Positions 1 through 10,206 of a DNA stretch of 64,000 bases are shown piece by piece. Both the position numbers and the translations under genes were made by a program. The notes beneath the pieces are model-generated. The model did no database searches, was not told where the DNA came from, and saw only the letters and a program-made list of their open reading frames with translations. The stretch covers positions 2,207,001 to 2,271,000 of the forward strand of contig NC_014010.1 of assembly GCF_000024465.1 (NCBI RefSeq). The letters run 5' to 3'. This stretch comes from Candidatus Puniceispirillum marinum IMCC1322. Lineage in GTDB: Bacteria; Pseudomonadota; Alphaproteobacteria; Puniceispirillales; Puniceispirillaceae. Numbering within the stretch: position 1 is the first letter of the stretch; every line of letters starts with the position of its first letter.

Positions 1-1
1 T

Positions 2-220
2 CATTTTGATATCGAGATTACACCTGTGGCTTCGGGCTGGGTTCTGCCGCTGGCAGGCTTGCTGGTTGGCTTTGGTGCGGCGCTGGGATCTGGATGCACA
101 TCCGGGCATGGCATTTGCGGGCTGGCACGGTTATCACCTCGGTCATTGGTGGCGGTCATGACCTTTATGCTGACGGCGGTGATTACGGTGTATCTTGTGC
201 GCCATGCGGGGGTGATGTGA
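2..220 (+). CDS. YeeE/YedE family sulfur transporter, N-terminal half-protein (5' truncated by window)
   Basis: The frame is open from the first bases, so the gene begins upstream; the last 72 residues are visible. It carries the family signature [13 protein letters not shown] followed by a hydrophobic segment. In the YeeE/YedE (DUF395) family such cysteine-containing loops line a channel for thiosulfate or other reduced sulfur species. It is one of a split pair: the stop (218-220) overlaps the ATG of the next gene by one base (TGATG), so the two halves are translationally coupled. The pair usually acts with sulfide or persulfide detoxification genes; a persulfide dioxygenase-like gene lies at 58352-59368, far away. 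Family assignment is firm, substrate is inferred. Confidence 0.85.
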   Translation, partial: HFDIEITPVASGWVLPLAGLLVGFGAALGSGCTSGHGICGLARLSPRSLVAVMTFMLTAVITVYLVRHAGVM

Positions 221-624
221 TGCCGTTGCTGTTGAGCTTTGTCATTGGGGGATTGTTTGGCATCGGGCTGGCGATTGCGGGCATGTTGAACCCATCCAAG
301 ATCGCTGGATTTTTGGATATTTTCGGTTTGTGGGATCCGTCGCTGGCTTTTGTCATGGGCGGCGGGGTGATCGTCAATCTAATCGGACATCAGTTGTTGA
401 TGAAGCGGGCAACACCATTATTTGGCGGTAGCTTCAGATTGCCGACAGCGCAGGATATTGATCGCCGGTTGCTGGCGGGTAGTGCATTATTCGGCATTGG
501 CTGGGGATTGGGCGGATTATGTCCCGGACCGGTTATTTCATCATTGCTATTGCGCCCAGCAGATGTCGTGCTTTTTGCGGTTATGATGATGGCTGGTTTG
601 TGGCTTGGCAAAGTGATCAGATAA
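220..624 (+). CDS. YeeE/YedE-type membrane protein, second half (DUF6691-like)
   Basis: 134 residues starting at the ATG that overlaps the previous stop. It has three to four hydrophobic segments and the conserved GGLCPGP motif near residues 105-115, the cysteine loop typical of the second half of YeeE/YedE transporters. With the preceding gene it should form an inner-membrane transporter for a reduced sulfur compound. A longer reading frame extends upstream inside the first gene, but the overlapping ATG at 220 matches the usual start of this family. Confidence 0.8.
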   Translation: MPLLLSFVIGGLFGIGLAIAGMLNPSKIAGFLDIFGLWDPSLAFVMGGGVIVNLIGHQLLMKRATPLFGGSFRLPTAQDIDRRLLAGSALFGIGWGLGGLCPGPVISSLLLRPADVVLFAVMMMAGLWLGKVIR

Positions 625-630
625 CCCATC

Positions 631-665
631 AAAATCCAAAAATATAATTGCCTATTTTGGATTTT
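631..665 (+). terminator. AT-rich hairpin after the YeeE/YedE pair
   Basis: A perfect 11-bp inverted repeat (AAAATCCAAAA at 631-641, TTTTGGATTTT at 655-665) with a 13-nt loop begins seven bases after the stop codon. The flanking A and T tracts fit a weak intrinsic terminator, possibly active in both directions. The low GC content of the stem makes this tentative. Confidence 0.45.
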
Positions 666-718
666 GCATGAAAAGTAGCTAGCCTAAGATTGAGTATGAG
701 CAGTGGTTCGCCTAGCAT

Positions 719-2335
719 ATGAAAACATCATTTGATTACATTATTATTGGCGCTGGCTCGGCAGGATGTGTGCTGGCTGACAAGCTCAGCGCCGATGGCC
801 GTCATTCTGTATTATTGCTGGAGTCGGGTCCGTCCGATGATCGCTTTTGGATACGTGCGCCAATCGGCTATGGCATGTCTTTTTATGATCGTAATGTGAA
901 TTGGCGATTTTCAACAATGCCCGAACCCGGCCTTGATGGTCGCAAGATATATTGGCCGCGTGGCCGTGTGCTTGGCGGGTCAAGTTCGATCAACGCGCTG
1001 GTCTATCATCGCGGCGTTGCGGCAGATTATGATGACTGGGCGGCGGCAGGCAATCCGGGGTGGGACTATCAATCAGTCAAACCGGTTTTTGACGCTTTTG
1101 AACAAATGGTCGATGCCAAAGACAAAGTCAAAAATGCCGACGGCAAACTAACAGTCTCTGACCCATCTTCGAGTTTGCATCCGATGAAAGACGATTTCTT
1201 TGCCATGTGCGAGCAAAGTCAGACCCCGTTTGATCGCACCCCGTCACAGTCAGGCGAGGGCATATCGTCTTATTTGATCACAACCCGTAATGGCAAAAGA
1301 TGCTCAAGCGCGGTGGCTTTTCTGCATCCCGCGCTAAAGCGCAAAAACCTGACGGTGATGACGAATATTGATGCTGAACGCATTCTGTTTCAGGGCAAGC
1401 GTGCCAGCGCGGTGCTGTGCAGATATAAGGGCGCGCAGATAACCTTTAGTGCTAATCGCGAGATCATTCTGTCGGCAGGTGCGGTTAAATCCCCACAATT
1501 GCTTCAGGTGTCGGGGATTGGTCCAGGCAAGGTTCTGCGTGCGGCTGGCGTTACGGTCAAAATAGATCATCCGCATGTTGGCATGAATATGCAGGATCAT
1601 CTTGGCATCAATTATTATTTCAAGGCGAACAAGCCGACCTTAAATAATGTGCTGGGACGTTGGTCAGGGCGTATTATGGCGGGTATCAAATATGTTCTGC
1701 GTAGATCTGGCCCGCTTTCATTGAGCGTAAATCAGATTGGTGGGCTGGTCAAAACAGATCCCAGTTTGGCGGTGGCAGATGCGCAGATATATGCCAATCC
1801 GGTGAGCTATCAGATTAAATTTCATAATGAGCGTCCACTGTTAAAGCCGGATGCGTTTCCTGGTTTCATCCTTGGTTTCAATAGCTGTCGGCCAGCCAGC
1901 ACAGGCACGATTACAATCACGTCTGAAAAGGCCTCTACGCCACCGCATATTCTGGGCAATTATATGACCCACCAAAAGGATATTGATGATGTTGTGAAGA
2001 TGGCACGCTTTATCGCCAAGCTACAGAACACCCCCGCTATTCAACAGATACTGTCAGCTGCGCCAAATACGCCACTTGACGCGATGAGCGACGACGATAT
2101 TATTACTGACTTTAAGGAAAGATGTGGAACAATTTTTCATCCGTCCTGTACATGCCGTATGGGAACATCAATCGAAAATTCGGTTGTAAATTCGGATCTG
2201 AAAGTCCATGATGTCGATGGATTGCGAGTCGTTGATGCTTCTGTATTTCCAAATATTACCTCGGCAAATATTAATGCCCCCACAATAATGGTGGCGCATA
2301 AAGCTGCAGAGTCTATTCTGGCCGAGACCTCGTGA
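719..2335 (+). CDS. GMC family FAD-dependent oxidoreductase (choline/alcohol dehydrogenase-like)
   Basis: 538 residues, typical of bacterial GMC alcohol dehydrogenases, which oxidise a primary alcohol with FAD. The Rossmann motif GAGSAG lies at residues 11-16, the FAD-ribose glutamate about residue 36, and the GMC signature GGSSSIN at 86-92. The active-site pair is His474 (in HPSCTCRMG) and Asn519 (in NINAP). The substrate cannot be read from sequence; choline, polyethylene glycol, glucose or other alcohols are all handled by this family. No BetB-like aldehyde dehydrogenase is adjacent, which argues against a standard betaine operon. A second GMC gene lies at 8442-10100. The ATG has no strong Shine-Dalgarno. 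Confidence 0.88.
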   Translation: MKTSFDYIIIGAGSAGCVLADKLSADGRHSVLLLESGPSDDRFWIRAPIGYGMSFYDRNVNWRFSTMPEPGLDGRKIYWPRGRVLGGSSSINALVYHRGVAADYDDWAAAGNPGWDYQSVKPVFDAFEQMVDAKDKVKNADGKLTVSDPSSSLHPMKDDFFAMCEQSQTPFDRTPSQSGEGISSYLITTRNGKRCSSAVAFLHPALKRKNLTVMTNIDAERILFQGKRASAVLCRYKGAQITFSANREIILSAGAVKSPQLLQVSGIGPGKVLRAAGVTVKIDHPHVGMNMQDHLGINYYFKANKPTLNNVLGRWSGRIMAGIKYVLRRSGPLSLSVNQIGGLVKTDPSLAVADAQIYANPVSYQIKFHNERPLLKPDAFPGFILGFNSCRPASTGTITITSEKASTPPHILGNYMTHQKDIDDVVKMARFIAKLQNTPAIQQILSAAPNTPLDAMSDDDIITDFKERCGTIFHPSCTCRMGTSIENSVVNSDLKVHDVDGLRVVDASVFPNITSANINAPTIMVAHKAAESILAETS

Positions 2336-2352
2336 AATTGAGGCCATTTAAA

Positions 2353-2377
2353 ATCGAACCCAAGTGAATGGTTCGAT
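2353..2377 (+). terminator. short hairpin downstream of the GMC gene
   Basis: Perfect 8-bp stem ATCGAACC / GGTTCGAT with a 9-nt loop, followed by AATTGTATTTT. It could be an intrinsic terminator separating the GMC gene from the efflux operon. The T tract is interrupted, so confidence is low. Confidence 0.4.
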
Positions 2378-2453
2378 AATTGTATTTTACTATGGTGTAT
2401 GATCAGCGTCGAATGTATGTGGTATGAATCATGTGCAGATAACATTTTTATAT

Positions 2454-2465
2454 CTGACCGATCAG
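2454..2465. promoter_or_regulatory. imperfect palindrome in efflux-operon leader, possible TetR-type operator
   Basis: CTGACCGATCAG lies 28 bases before the adaptor ATG. The outer CTGA/TCAG arms are inverted and the core resembles half of a TGACCGATCGGTCA-type site often bound by TetR/AcrR repressors of RND pumps. No tetR gene is next to it, so this is only a candidate. Confidence 0.25.
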
Positions 2466-2493
2466 TTTATTCAATTAAGCAGGGCGAACTGTA

Positions 2494-3789
2494 ATGAAAA
2501 TAAAATCATCATATTTATGGGCAGGTCTGATTGCCTTGCTTGTTGGTCTGTGGATGGCCTCTGGTTCATTCATGAACGATACGCCTATGAATGAAACGTT
2601 GGCGGCGATAAATGACAACGAGCAAGCCGCCACCGATAACGAGGCAGACAGCGCAACGCAATCTGATGGTGCGGGTAACTTTAAAGTCTCAGCCATAAGC
2701 GTTCAGAATGAGATGATTACACGTACGGTTCGCGCCAATGGAGTCAGCGAAGCGGCCTTTGACGTCACCGTGTCATCGAAGGTCGATGGCAATATCATTG
2801 ATATTCCGGCAACCGAAGGAAGTGAAATCAAATTAGGTGATGTACTTATTGTTCTGGATAAAGGCACCTTGCCTGAGCAGATTGCAGCGGCAAAAGCTGA
2901 GTTAAATGCGGCAGAAAAATCTTATGATGCCGCACAAAAGCAATCAAAAGGCACCTTAGAAGAAGAACTTGCCGCCGCGCGGGCTAATCTGGTTGTGACC
3001 GAAAAGCGCCTGGCGATTGCCAATGAGCTGGCCAAAGATAATTTTACAGCTCCGCTGGAATTGGCGCAGTTAAAAGCCGATTATCAAAATGCCCGCGTTC
3101 AACTTGCCAAGATCGAAACCGCCCAGAATTATCGGTCAGAGCTGGAAGTTGCGCAGAATATGGCGCGTGTTGAAGCGGCACGGGCATCGCTTGCGGCACT
3201 AGAAACCCAGCTTGAGGATTCGACGGTCATATCACCTGTCAGCGGCTTGCTCGAGACATTGCATGTTGAAAAAGGTGAGCGTATGCGTCGCGATGCGGCG
3301 GCGGCCACGATCCTTGGTATGGACACATTGAGTGTCATTGTGGCGGTGCCGCAAAATGACATTGCGCAGATTTCAGTCGGCGACATGGTTGATGTCAATA
3401 TAGCAGGGGCTGGTACAAATAAGGGCAAAGTCACAAAAATTGCGTCGCGTTCAAATCCGGCAACGCGGACATTCGATGTCGAGGTGTCGTTGCAGAATAA
3501 GGATCGCAAATTGCGTGGCGGGGTCACTGTCGAGGCATCAATTGATGTTGGCACAATCGCGGCATTCGGCATATCGCCTGCGCATTTATCAGTGTCAGCA
3601 GACGGGTCTTTGTTTGCCAAGGTCAGCATTGATGGTGTTGTGCAGACGATTGATGTCGATATGGTTAGCTCAGGTGGTGAGAAGGTATTTGTCTCAGGTC
3701 TGCCTGATGGGGCAACCGTACTGACTGTTGGTCAGGCCTTTGTTGAAGCGGGTGATAAAGTTGATGTCGTTCTAGAGACCGTATCATGA
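2494..3789 (+). CDS. RND efflux periplasmic adaptor (membrane fusion protein, HlyD/AcrA type)
   Basis: 431 residues. The N-terminus has a short basic stretch and one membrane anchor (about residues 6-25). A barrel-sandwich/lipoyl half-motif follows near residues 105-125, then a long alpha-helical hairpin rich in Ala, Glu, Lys and Gln (about 130-240) that would contact an outer-membrane channel, then beta-barrel and membrane-proximal domains. An AGGG Shine-Dalgarno lies about 10 bases before the ATG. The stop overlaps the permease start (ATGA at 3786-3789), so the two are translationally coupled. It bridges the inner-membrane pump to a TolC-like channel; no such channel gene is in the window. 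Exported substrates are unknown. Confidence 0.92.
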   Translation: MKIKSSYLWAGLIALLVGLWMASGSFMNDTPMNETLAAINDNEQAATDNEADSATQSDGAGNFKVSAISVQNEMITRTVRANGVSEAAFDVTVSSKVDGNIIDIPATEGSEIKLGDVLIVLDKGTLPEQIAAAKAELNAAEKSYDAAQKQSKGTLEEELAAARANLVVTEKRLAIANELAKDNFTAPLELAQLKADYQNARVQLAKIETAQNYRSELEVAQNMARVEAARASLAALETQLEDSTVISPVSGLLETLHVEKGERMRRDAAAATILGMDTLSVIVAVPQNDIAQISVGDMVDVNIAGAGTNKGKVTKIASRSNPATRTFDVEVSLQNKDRKLRGGVTVEASIDVGTIAAFGISPAHLSVSADGSLFAKVSIDGVVQTIDVDMVSSGGEKVFVSGLPDGATVLTVGQAFVEAGDKVDVVLETVS

Positions 3790-6700
3790 ACAGCATAATC
3801 GAAGCTGCTTTTTCCCGTTCTGGTGCGGTTCTGCTGGCATTATTTGTCCTATGCGGAATCGGTCTGTCGGCATTCAACGACATTCCAAAGGAAGCCACCC
3901 CGGATATTGATATTCCGGTTGCCTATGTATCAGTCGGTTATAAAGGCATTTCGCCAAGCGATGCCGAACGGTTGCTGATCAAGCCGCTGGAAAAGCATCT
4001 GCGGACTGTCGAAGGTCTTGATGTGATGAAATCGGTAGCTGCCGAAGGCTATGGGTCGGTTTCACTTGAGTTTGCGGCCAATGAAAATATTGACCGTGCG
4101 CTGGCTGATGTACGCCAGGCGGTTGATGACGCCAAACCTGATTTGCCAGCCGATGCCGATGAGCCAAAGGTTATCGAGATTAATCTGTCACAATTCCCAA
4201 TTCTGACGGCGGCTTTGTATGGGCCGGTTTCGGAACGGGCAATGGTGCTGGCGGCGCGTGAAATTAAAGATCAAATTGAAGCCTTGCCAGGCGTTCTTGA
4301 GGTTGAAATTGGTGGTGACCGCGAAGAGGTGCTGGAAATTCTGGTCGATGCGTCAAGCATGGAAGCCTATGGCTTAGACCCGTCAGTGGTGACGCGTCTT
4401 GTTCAAGGCAATAACCAGTTGGTGACAGCAGGGGCGATTGATGATGGTGGTGGCCGATTGCTGGTTAAGGTGCCGGGGGTGTTGGAAAGTGTTGATGAGC
4501 TGATCAACATGCCGATCAAGGCACGTGATGGTACGTCAATCAAGTTTGGTGATGTAGCTGTTGTGCGTCGTACCTTTGAGCAGGCCGAAGGCTGGTCGCG
4601 GGTTAATGGTGAAGCGGCGATTGTGCTTGATGTCCGCAAGCGTGTTGGTGCCAATGTTATCAATGTGGTTGAAGCGGCGCGGGCGGTTATTGATACAGCC
4701 GCACCGATGATTGGTAAGGATGTAAAGGTCAGCTATCTGTTTGACGATTCAAAAGATGTGCGCAACCTGTTAAGCGATCTAGGTAATAATGTCGGGGCGG
4801 CGGTTATCATTGTCATGGTGGTTGTGCTGGCAACTTTAGGGGTGCGGAATGCCACTTTGGTTGGCCTGGCCATTCCGGGTTCATTTCTGATTGGTATCAC
4901 GGTGCTGAACAGTCTTGGTATCACGATGAATATTGTGGTGCTGTTTTCGCTTATTCTTGTTGCGGGCATGTTGGTTGACGGGGTGATTGTGACGACCGAA
5001 TTTGCTGATCGGCGCATTGCCATGGGGGCGACGCGACGTGAAGCCTATATGGTTGGTGCCCAGCGTATGGCCTGGCCGATCATTTCATCAACAGTAACAA
5101 CCTTGATGGTATTCATGCCGCTACTTGTGTGGCCAGGCATTGTTGGCAAATTCATGAAGTTTTTGCCGATCACTGTGATTTGTGTGCTTACGGCATCATT
5201 GGTTATGGCACTCATTTTCATTCCCGTTCTGGGTAGCATGATTGGTAAAAAATCGGTGCCTAAGGGTATTATTTCATCAACTGCCCCGCGGTTTTACCGA
5301 CGCGTGTTGAAAGTGGCCATTAGCCGTCCTTTGGCGGTGATGGGGTCGGTAATCGGCTTTATGGTCTTTGCCTTTATTGGATATGGAAGTGCTGGACTAG
5401 GCGTTGAATTTTTCCCCGATATCGAACCCGATCAGGCTCAGGTTCAGGTGCTTGCCCGTGGTGATCTATCGGCAAAGGAACGTGATGCGTTGGTGGTGCA
5501 AGCCGAGCAAAGTATAATTTCGGCTGGTGGTGTTCGCGATTTCTATGCACGTTCTTTCAGAGGTGGCGGTGCGGGCAACCAAGCGCCACGCGATTCAATC
5601 GGCACAATCCGTACGGTATTTGTCGATTGGCGTGAGCGCGAAAAAGCCAACACAATCATCGAAGATATGCGGCTGATGGTCAAAGGCATCGCTGGTGTCG
5701 AAATCAATATCCAAAAACCGCAAAAGGGCCCTGGCGGCGCACAACCAATCCAGCTGGACATTGTTGGTGCTAATCTGGACGATGTCGGTGCGGCAGCAGG
5801 AGCCGTGATCAAGCGGATGGAGGAGATTGGTGGCTTTGTTGATATCACCGATAGCCGTCCACTTCCGGGGCTGGAATGGACATTGGTTACTGACCGCGAT
5901 GCTGCCAGTCGACATGGTGTATCGATTGCTGGCCTTGGCACAATGATCAAGATGCTGACACGCGGTGCGCGCATTTCCGATTACCGCCCCGATGACAGCG
6001 AAGACGAACTGGATGTTGTGATGCGGTTCATGGGCGATCAGCGCAATCTTGACCGGCTGAAAGAGTTACGCGTGCCAGCGGCGGATGGATCCTATGTGCC
6101 GCTATCGGTGTTTGCGTCACTGCAACCACGGGTCAAGCAGGGCAATATCGAACGGCTTGATGGACGCCGATATATGTATATCAATTCGGATGTCAGCGAA
6201 GGTTTGCTGCCTGCCGAACAATTTGCCAAATTGCAAACATCTCTGAGCGAAACGCCGTTAACGCAGAATGTCGATATTGTGTATGGCGGCGAGAATGAAG
6301 ATATTGCCGAAACACAGGCGTTTCTGGGGAAATCATTTTTGCTGTCAATGACGTTGATGGTTGTTGTGTTGATGCTTCAGTTCAATTCGGGCTGGCAGGC
6401 CTTTATCATCATGTCGGCGATCATTCTGTCAACAGGCGGGGTGGTTCTAGGCCTTTGGGTCACGGGGCAACCATTTGGCGTGGTCATGTCAGGGCTTGGC
6501 GTGATCTCGCTTGCCGGTATTGTGGTGAATAACAACATCGTTTTGATCGATACGTTCAATGAATATCGCAAGCGTGGTTATAAAGCACGTCATGCCGCAT
6601 TCCGCGCTGGCCTGGTGCGTTTCCGTCCGGTTGTGCTGACCGCGATCACAACGATTCTGGGGCTGTTGCCGATGGTGTTTGAACTGACCATCAAGCTTGC

Positions 6701-6914
6701 TGATCGTGAGATTTTTGTTGGTGCGCCTTCGTCACAATGGTGGACACAGCTATCGAGTACGATCGCTGGCGGTTTGACCTTTGCCACTGTATTAACGCTG
6801 GTCGCGACGCCAGCCATGCTGGTGCTTCGCGACTCTGCGCCGGTAATGTGGGTGGGAAAAAAGTTTAGCCAGATATCGATTAGGCGCAGATCAAGCCAGG
6901 CCGTTTCAGCCTGA
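3786..6914 (+). CDS. RND superfamily efflux pump permease (AcrB-like)
   Basis: 1042 residues, the normal length for a trimeric AcrB-type drug/proton antiporter with twelve membrane helices and two large periplasmic loops. The first helix and the porter-domain start SDAERLLIKPLEK are clear. In helix 4 only one acidic residue is kept (Asp398, followed by Gly399, where AcrB has Asp-Asp), and the helix 10 position of the AcrB lysine is Asn915 in GIVVNNNIV. Proton coupling must therefore differ from AcrB, as in some other RND branches. It pairs with the upstream adaptor. Substrate range cannot be predicted. Confidence 0.92.
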   Translation: MNSIIEAAFSRSGAVLLALFVLCGIGLSAFNDIPKEATPDIDIPVAYVSVGYKGISPSDAERLLIKPLEKHLRTVEGLDVMKSVAAEGYGSVSLEFAANENIDRALADVRQAVDDAKPDLPADADEPKVIEINLSQFPILTAALYGPVSERAMVLAAREIKDQIEALPGVLEVEIGGDREEVLEILVDASSMEAYGLDPSVVTRLVQGNNQLVTAGAIDDGGGRLLVKVPGVLESVDELINMPIKARDGTSIKFGDVAVVRRTFEQAEGWSRVNGEAAIVLDVRKRVGANVINVVEAARAVIDTAAPMIGKDVKVSYLFDDSKDVRNLLSDLGNNVGAAVIIVMVVVLATLGVRNATLVGLAIPGSFLIGITVLNSLGITMNIVVLFSLILVAGMLVDGVIVTTEFADRRIAMGATRREAYMVGAQRMAWPIISSTVTTLMVFMPLLVWPGIVGKFMKFLPITVICVLTASLVMALIFIPVLGSMIGKKSVPKGIISSTAPRFYRRVLKVAISRPLAVMGSVIGFMVFAFIGYGSAGLGVEFFPDIEPDQAQVQVLARGDLSAKERDALVVQAEQSIISAGGVRDFYARSFRGGGAGNQAPRDSIGTIRTVFVDWREREKANTIIEDMRLMVKGIAGVEINIQKPQKGPGGAQPIQLDIVGANLDDVGAAAGAVIKRMEEIGGFVDITDSRPLPGLEWTLVTDRDAASRHGVSIAGLGTMIKMLTRGARISDYRPDDSEDELDVVMRFMGDQRNLDRLKELRVPAADGSYVPLSVFASLQPRVKQGNIERLDGRRYMYINSDVSEGLLPAEQFAKLQTSLSETPLTQNVDIVYGGENEDIAETQAFLGKSFLLSMTLMVVVLMLQFNSGWQAFIIMSAIILSTGGVVLGLWVTGQPFGVVMSGLGVISLAGIVVNNNIVLIDTFNEYRKRGYKARHAAFRAGLVRFRPVVLTAITTILGLLPMVFELTIKLADREIFVGAPSSQWWTQLSSTIAGGLTFATVLTLVATPAMLVLRDSAPVMWVGKKFSQISIRRRSSQAVSA

Positions 6915-6956
6915 TTTCTGTTACAGTCTGGTTTTATAAAGCCGAGTTGGTTTGTG

Positions 6957-8303
6957 CTAGCCGCGAATGATCGCTTCCAGCCCCTCGGCAATTGCCAGCA
7001 AGCGGCGGTCATGATGCCGTGACCCCATTAATGACAAGCCAACTGGCGCGGTGCCGGATTTGTGACAAGGGATCGAGATGGTTGGCCGGTCAAGATAGTT
7101 TGAAATCGCCGTATTGCGCAAACTGCGCGCATTCATTTCAAGTTGCTTGTCGCGGGTCGGCATGGCGTTAATGGCAGGCGCGATCCCCGGTGTGGTGGGC
7201 AGAACCAGCGCATCAAAGCCGCGCGTTTGCATTTTGATGTTATGGCAGACGGTATCGCGCTTTTCGAACATGGCAATATAGTCAGCTGCCAGAATATCGG
7301 CGCCGCCACGCAAACGATGCCCGATGAAGGGATCATATTTATCAGATTGGTCACTTTCCAGCCATTGGCGATGCACGGCATAAGCTTCGGCGGATACGAT
7401 ACTTTTTGTATTATTGCTGGGGCGCATGGCTTCGAGCGCGTCAAGGCGGATTTTTTGTACATGCACACCTGCGTCCCGCAGACGGTCTATGGCAGCGTCA
7501 AAGGCGGTCGCAACTTCGGCATCCAGATTTTCCATCAGATAACCATCAGGTATCGCAAGGCGCAATCCGTCTGGGTTAAAGGGCGTTTCAGACACGCCCA
7601 CGCCACCTGCCATGATGCTGTCGATGATGCTGACACAGGCAACGCTATTACCCATCGGGCCAGCCGCGTCGAATGATGGTGACAGTGGAAACACACCATC
7701 AGATGGCATGCGCGCGGTGCTGGGCTTTAGCCCGACAATACCGCAATAGGAAGCCGGTGCGCGTGTTGACCCGCCTGTATCTGAGCCAATGCTGATCGCT
7801 GCCATATTGTCGCTGACTGATACGGCGCTACCTGATGACGAACCGCCAGCAACGCGCCCTGTTTTGCGATCATAGGGGCTGAGTGGATTGCCATAATGTA
7901 CGTTCATGCCAAGCCCCGAAAAGGCGAATTCGGTCATATTTGTGCGGCCAATCAGAATAAATCCAGCCTGACGCAGACGTGCAACAATGGTGGCATCTTT
8001 TTTAGCAGGCGGGCTATCGGCCAGCAGGATAGAGCCAGCTTTGGTCACATCGCCAGCTACATCGAACAGATCCTTTATTGACAGGCTGACCCCGGCAAAA
8101 GGTGGCAACGCCCAGCCATTCTTGCGGGCTGTATCGACTGCGTCGGCTTCGGCGCGGGCGCGGTCATGATAGGTTTCAATAAATGTGTTCTGACCCTGAC
8201 CGTTTTTATCATCAATCGCGGCGAGGCAGTTTTCAATATGGTCGCGGGCGTTAAGTGTGCCATCGGCAATCTGGTGGGCAATATCTTTAATCAAATAGGT
8301 CAT
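6957..8303 (-). CDS. amidase (amidase-signature family)
   Basis: 448 residues from the chosen ATG at 8303, which gives the usual family N-terminus; a frame extension to 8366 adds a hydrophobic stretch without homologous look. The catalytic Ser-cisSer-Lys triad is visible: Lys77 in SIKDLFDV, the glycine/serine-rich stretch GGSSSGS near 153-159, and the nucleophile Ser179 in GSDTGGSTR. The family hydrolyses amides to acid and ammonia, and also includes GatA, but no gatB or gatC is near, so a catabolic amidase is more likely. It ends 42 bases from the convergent efflux permease and is divergent from the following GMC gene. Confidence 0.88.
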   Translation of the reverse strand: MTYLIKDIAHQIADGTLNARDHIENCLAAIDDKNGQGQNTFIETYHDRARAEADAVDTARKNGWALPPFAGVSLSIKDLFDVAGDVTKAGSILLADSPPAKKDATIVARLRQAGFILIGRTNMTEFAFSGLGMNVHYGNPLSPYDRKTGRVAGGSSSGSAVSVSDNMAAISIGSDTGGSTRAPASYCGIVGLKPSTARMPSDGVFPLSPSFDAAGPMGNSVACVSIIDSIMAGGVGVSETPFNPDGLRLAIPDGYLMENLDAEVATAFDAAIDRLRDAGVHVQKIRLDALEAMRPSNNTKSIVSAEAYAVHRQWLESDQSDKYDPFIGHRLRGGADILAADYIAMFEKRDTVCHNIKMQTRGFDALVLPTTPGIAPAINAMPTRDKQLEMNARSLRNTAISNYLDRPTISIPCHKSGTAPVGLSLMGSRHHDRRLLAIAEGLEAIIRG

Positions 8304-8441
8304 GGCGCATAGTATGACCGCAATGGCCAGAAAATGCATCTCAATTTTACCCGCATGGGTAGTCATTTTTCGACGCCCAGCCGAAGATTAAGCGGCCAAC
8401 CATCTTGACAGTTTGCGACGTCTGGCTGGATAGTGACGCCT

Positions 8442-10100
8442 ATGGATGCAGAGTTTGATTACATTATCGTCGGGTCAGGGTCAGCTGGCAGTACCATGGC
8501 CTATCGTCTTGGTGAGGATGGCACGCGCACTATTCTGATTCTGGAATTTGGTGGCTCGGATGCGGGGCCGTTCATCCAGATGCCGGCCGCTTTATCATAT
8601 CCGATGAATATGCCGCGATATGACTGGAGCTATATTGCCGAACCCGAAGACAGCCTTGGTGGCCGCCAGCTTGTCTGTCCTCGTGGCAAGGTGCTTGGTG
8701 GATCATCGTCGATCAATGGCATGATTTATGTGCGTGGCAATGCAGGTGACTATGCGCATTGGGAAGCAGCAGGCGCGACGGGCTGGGGCTATGCCGATGT
8801 GTTGCCTTATTTCCGGCGTATGGAGCAATCACATGGTGGTGAAGCCCCATGGCGTGGGACATCGGGCCCTTTACATGTGACGCGCGGCCCGCGTGATAAT
8901 CCGCTTCATGATGCTTTTGTCACGGCTAGCCAGCAAGCGGGTTATGCGGCAACGCCCGATTATAATGGCTATCGCCAAGAAGGCTTTGGCGCGGCAGACA
9001 TGACGGTTTATAAAGGGCGACGCTGGTCAACGGCGAATGCCTATCTGCGGCCAGCCTTGAAACGCGGCAATGTGCAGCTTGAAAAAGGCGCGCTGGTTGA
9101 CCGGATCATCTTTGATGGTAAACGCGCTGTTGGCATAGACTATTTTCAGGATGGCATACGTCATCATGCCCGCGCCCGCGCCGAAGTGATACTGGCAGCA
9201 GGGGCGATTAACTCGCCGCAGATTCTGCAACGTTCGGGCATTGGGCCTGGCAAGCTGTTGCAACAGGCAGGTGTTGATGTGCTGTGTGAGCGGGTGGGCG
9301 TTGGCGAAAATCTGCAAGATCATCTGGAAGTGTATTTCCAGATTGCCTGTCTGCAACCCATCACGCTGTATAAGCATCTGAACCTGTTTTCAAAAGCGAT
9401 CATCGGTGCGCGCTGGCTGTTCTTTAAATCGGGTCTTGGTGCGTCCAATCAGTTTGAAACGCTGGGGTTCATCCGCTCGCAAGCTGGCGTATCCTATCCT
9501 GATATCCAATATCATTTCCTGCCGGTGGCTATCCGCTATGACGGCACTGCGCCCGCCGAAGGGCATGGTTTCCAGCTTCATGTTGGGCCGATGCGGTCAA
9601 AGTCACGCGGGCATGTGCGCATTCGGAATGGCACCGCCACGATGGCGCCCGAAATACGCTTCAACTATCTGAGCCATGAAGATGACTGGGCGGATTTCAG
9701 GCGATGTATCCGGTTGAGTCGTGACATCATCGGCCAGCCAGCAATGGATCCCTATCGCGGGCATGAAATTCAACCAGGCGACGATCAGACATCGGATCAG
9801 CAGATTGACGCCTTTATCCGGGATCATGCTGAAAGTGCATATCATCCGTGTGGAACAGTACGGATGGGGGCGGTAGATGATCCGGGTGCTGTTGTCGATT
9901 CAGAATGCCGTGTCATTGGCATTGATGGCTTGCGGGTGGCTGATTCATCGATCTTTCCACGGATCACAAATGGTAACCTTAACGCGCCGTCGATCATGAC
10001 AGGCGAAAAGGCGTCGGATCATATTCTGGGACGTGCGCCGCTGGCACGCGCCAATGACATTCCCTTTGAGCATCCAACATGGGAAAAAACACAAAGATAA
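8442..10100 (+). CDS. GMC family FAD-dependent oxidoreductase (choline dehydrogenase-like)
   Basis: 552 residues from ATG 8442, chosen over GTG 8433 because a GGAT stretch is better spaced. GSGSAG at 11-16 binds [12 protein letters not shown] near 88-96 is the GMC signature, and His468 ([10 protein letters not shown]) with Asn514 (NLNAP) form the active site. It should oxidise an alcohol to an aldehyde at the membrane or in the cytoplasm. It differs from the 719-2335 paralogue in the mid region and C-terminal tail, so different substrates are likely. The next genes oxidise formaldehyde, which raises the possibility of a small alcohol or N-hydroxymethyl substrate, but the 106-base gap does not prove co-transcription. 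Confidence 0.88.
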   Translation: MDAEFDYIIVGSGSAGSTMAYRLGEDGTRTILILEFGGSDAGPFIQMPAALSYPMNMPRYDWSYIAEPEDSLGGRQLVCPRGKVLGGSSSINGMIYVRGNAGDYAHWEAAGATGWGYADVLPYFRRMEQSHGGEAPWRGTSGPLHVTRGPRDNPLHDAFVTASQQAGYAATPDYNGYRQEGFGAADMTVYKGRRWSTANAYLRPALKRGNVQLEKGALVDRIIFDGKRAVGIDYFQDGIRHHARARAEVILAAGAINSPQILQRSGIGPGKLLQQAGVDVLCERVGVGENLQDHLEVYFQIACLQPITLYKHLNLFSKAIIGARWLFFKSGLGASNQFETLGFIRSQAGVSYPDIQYHFLPVAIRYDGTAPAEGHGFQLHVGPMRSKSRGHVRIRNGTATMAPEIRFNYLSHEDDWADFRRCIRLSRDIIGQPAMDPYRGHEIQPGDDQTSDQQIDAFIRDHAESAYHPCGTVRMGAVDDPGAVVDSECRVIGIDGLRVADSSIFPRITNGNLNAPSIMTGEKASDHILGRAPLARANDIPFEHPTWEKTQR

Positions 10101-10206
10101 GTTGTCATACGCATAGCAAAACTATCGTCAGCGCCCGGTTTTTGTGAAATAGTTTATGAAGTTAATTCAAAGTGCCTGAATGGCGTTTATATCAAGGGAG
10201 AGAACA

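Noticed and set aside
3129-3629. A 166-codon minus-strand frame within the efflux adaptor
   Set aside because: Entirely antisense to a recognised gene and without family features.
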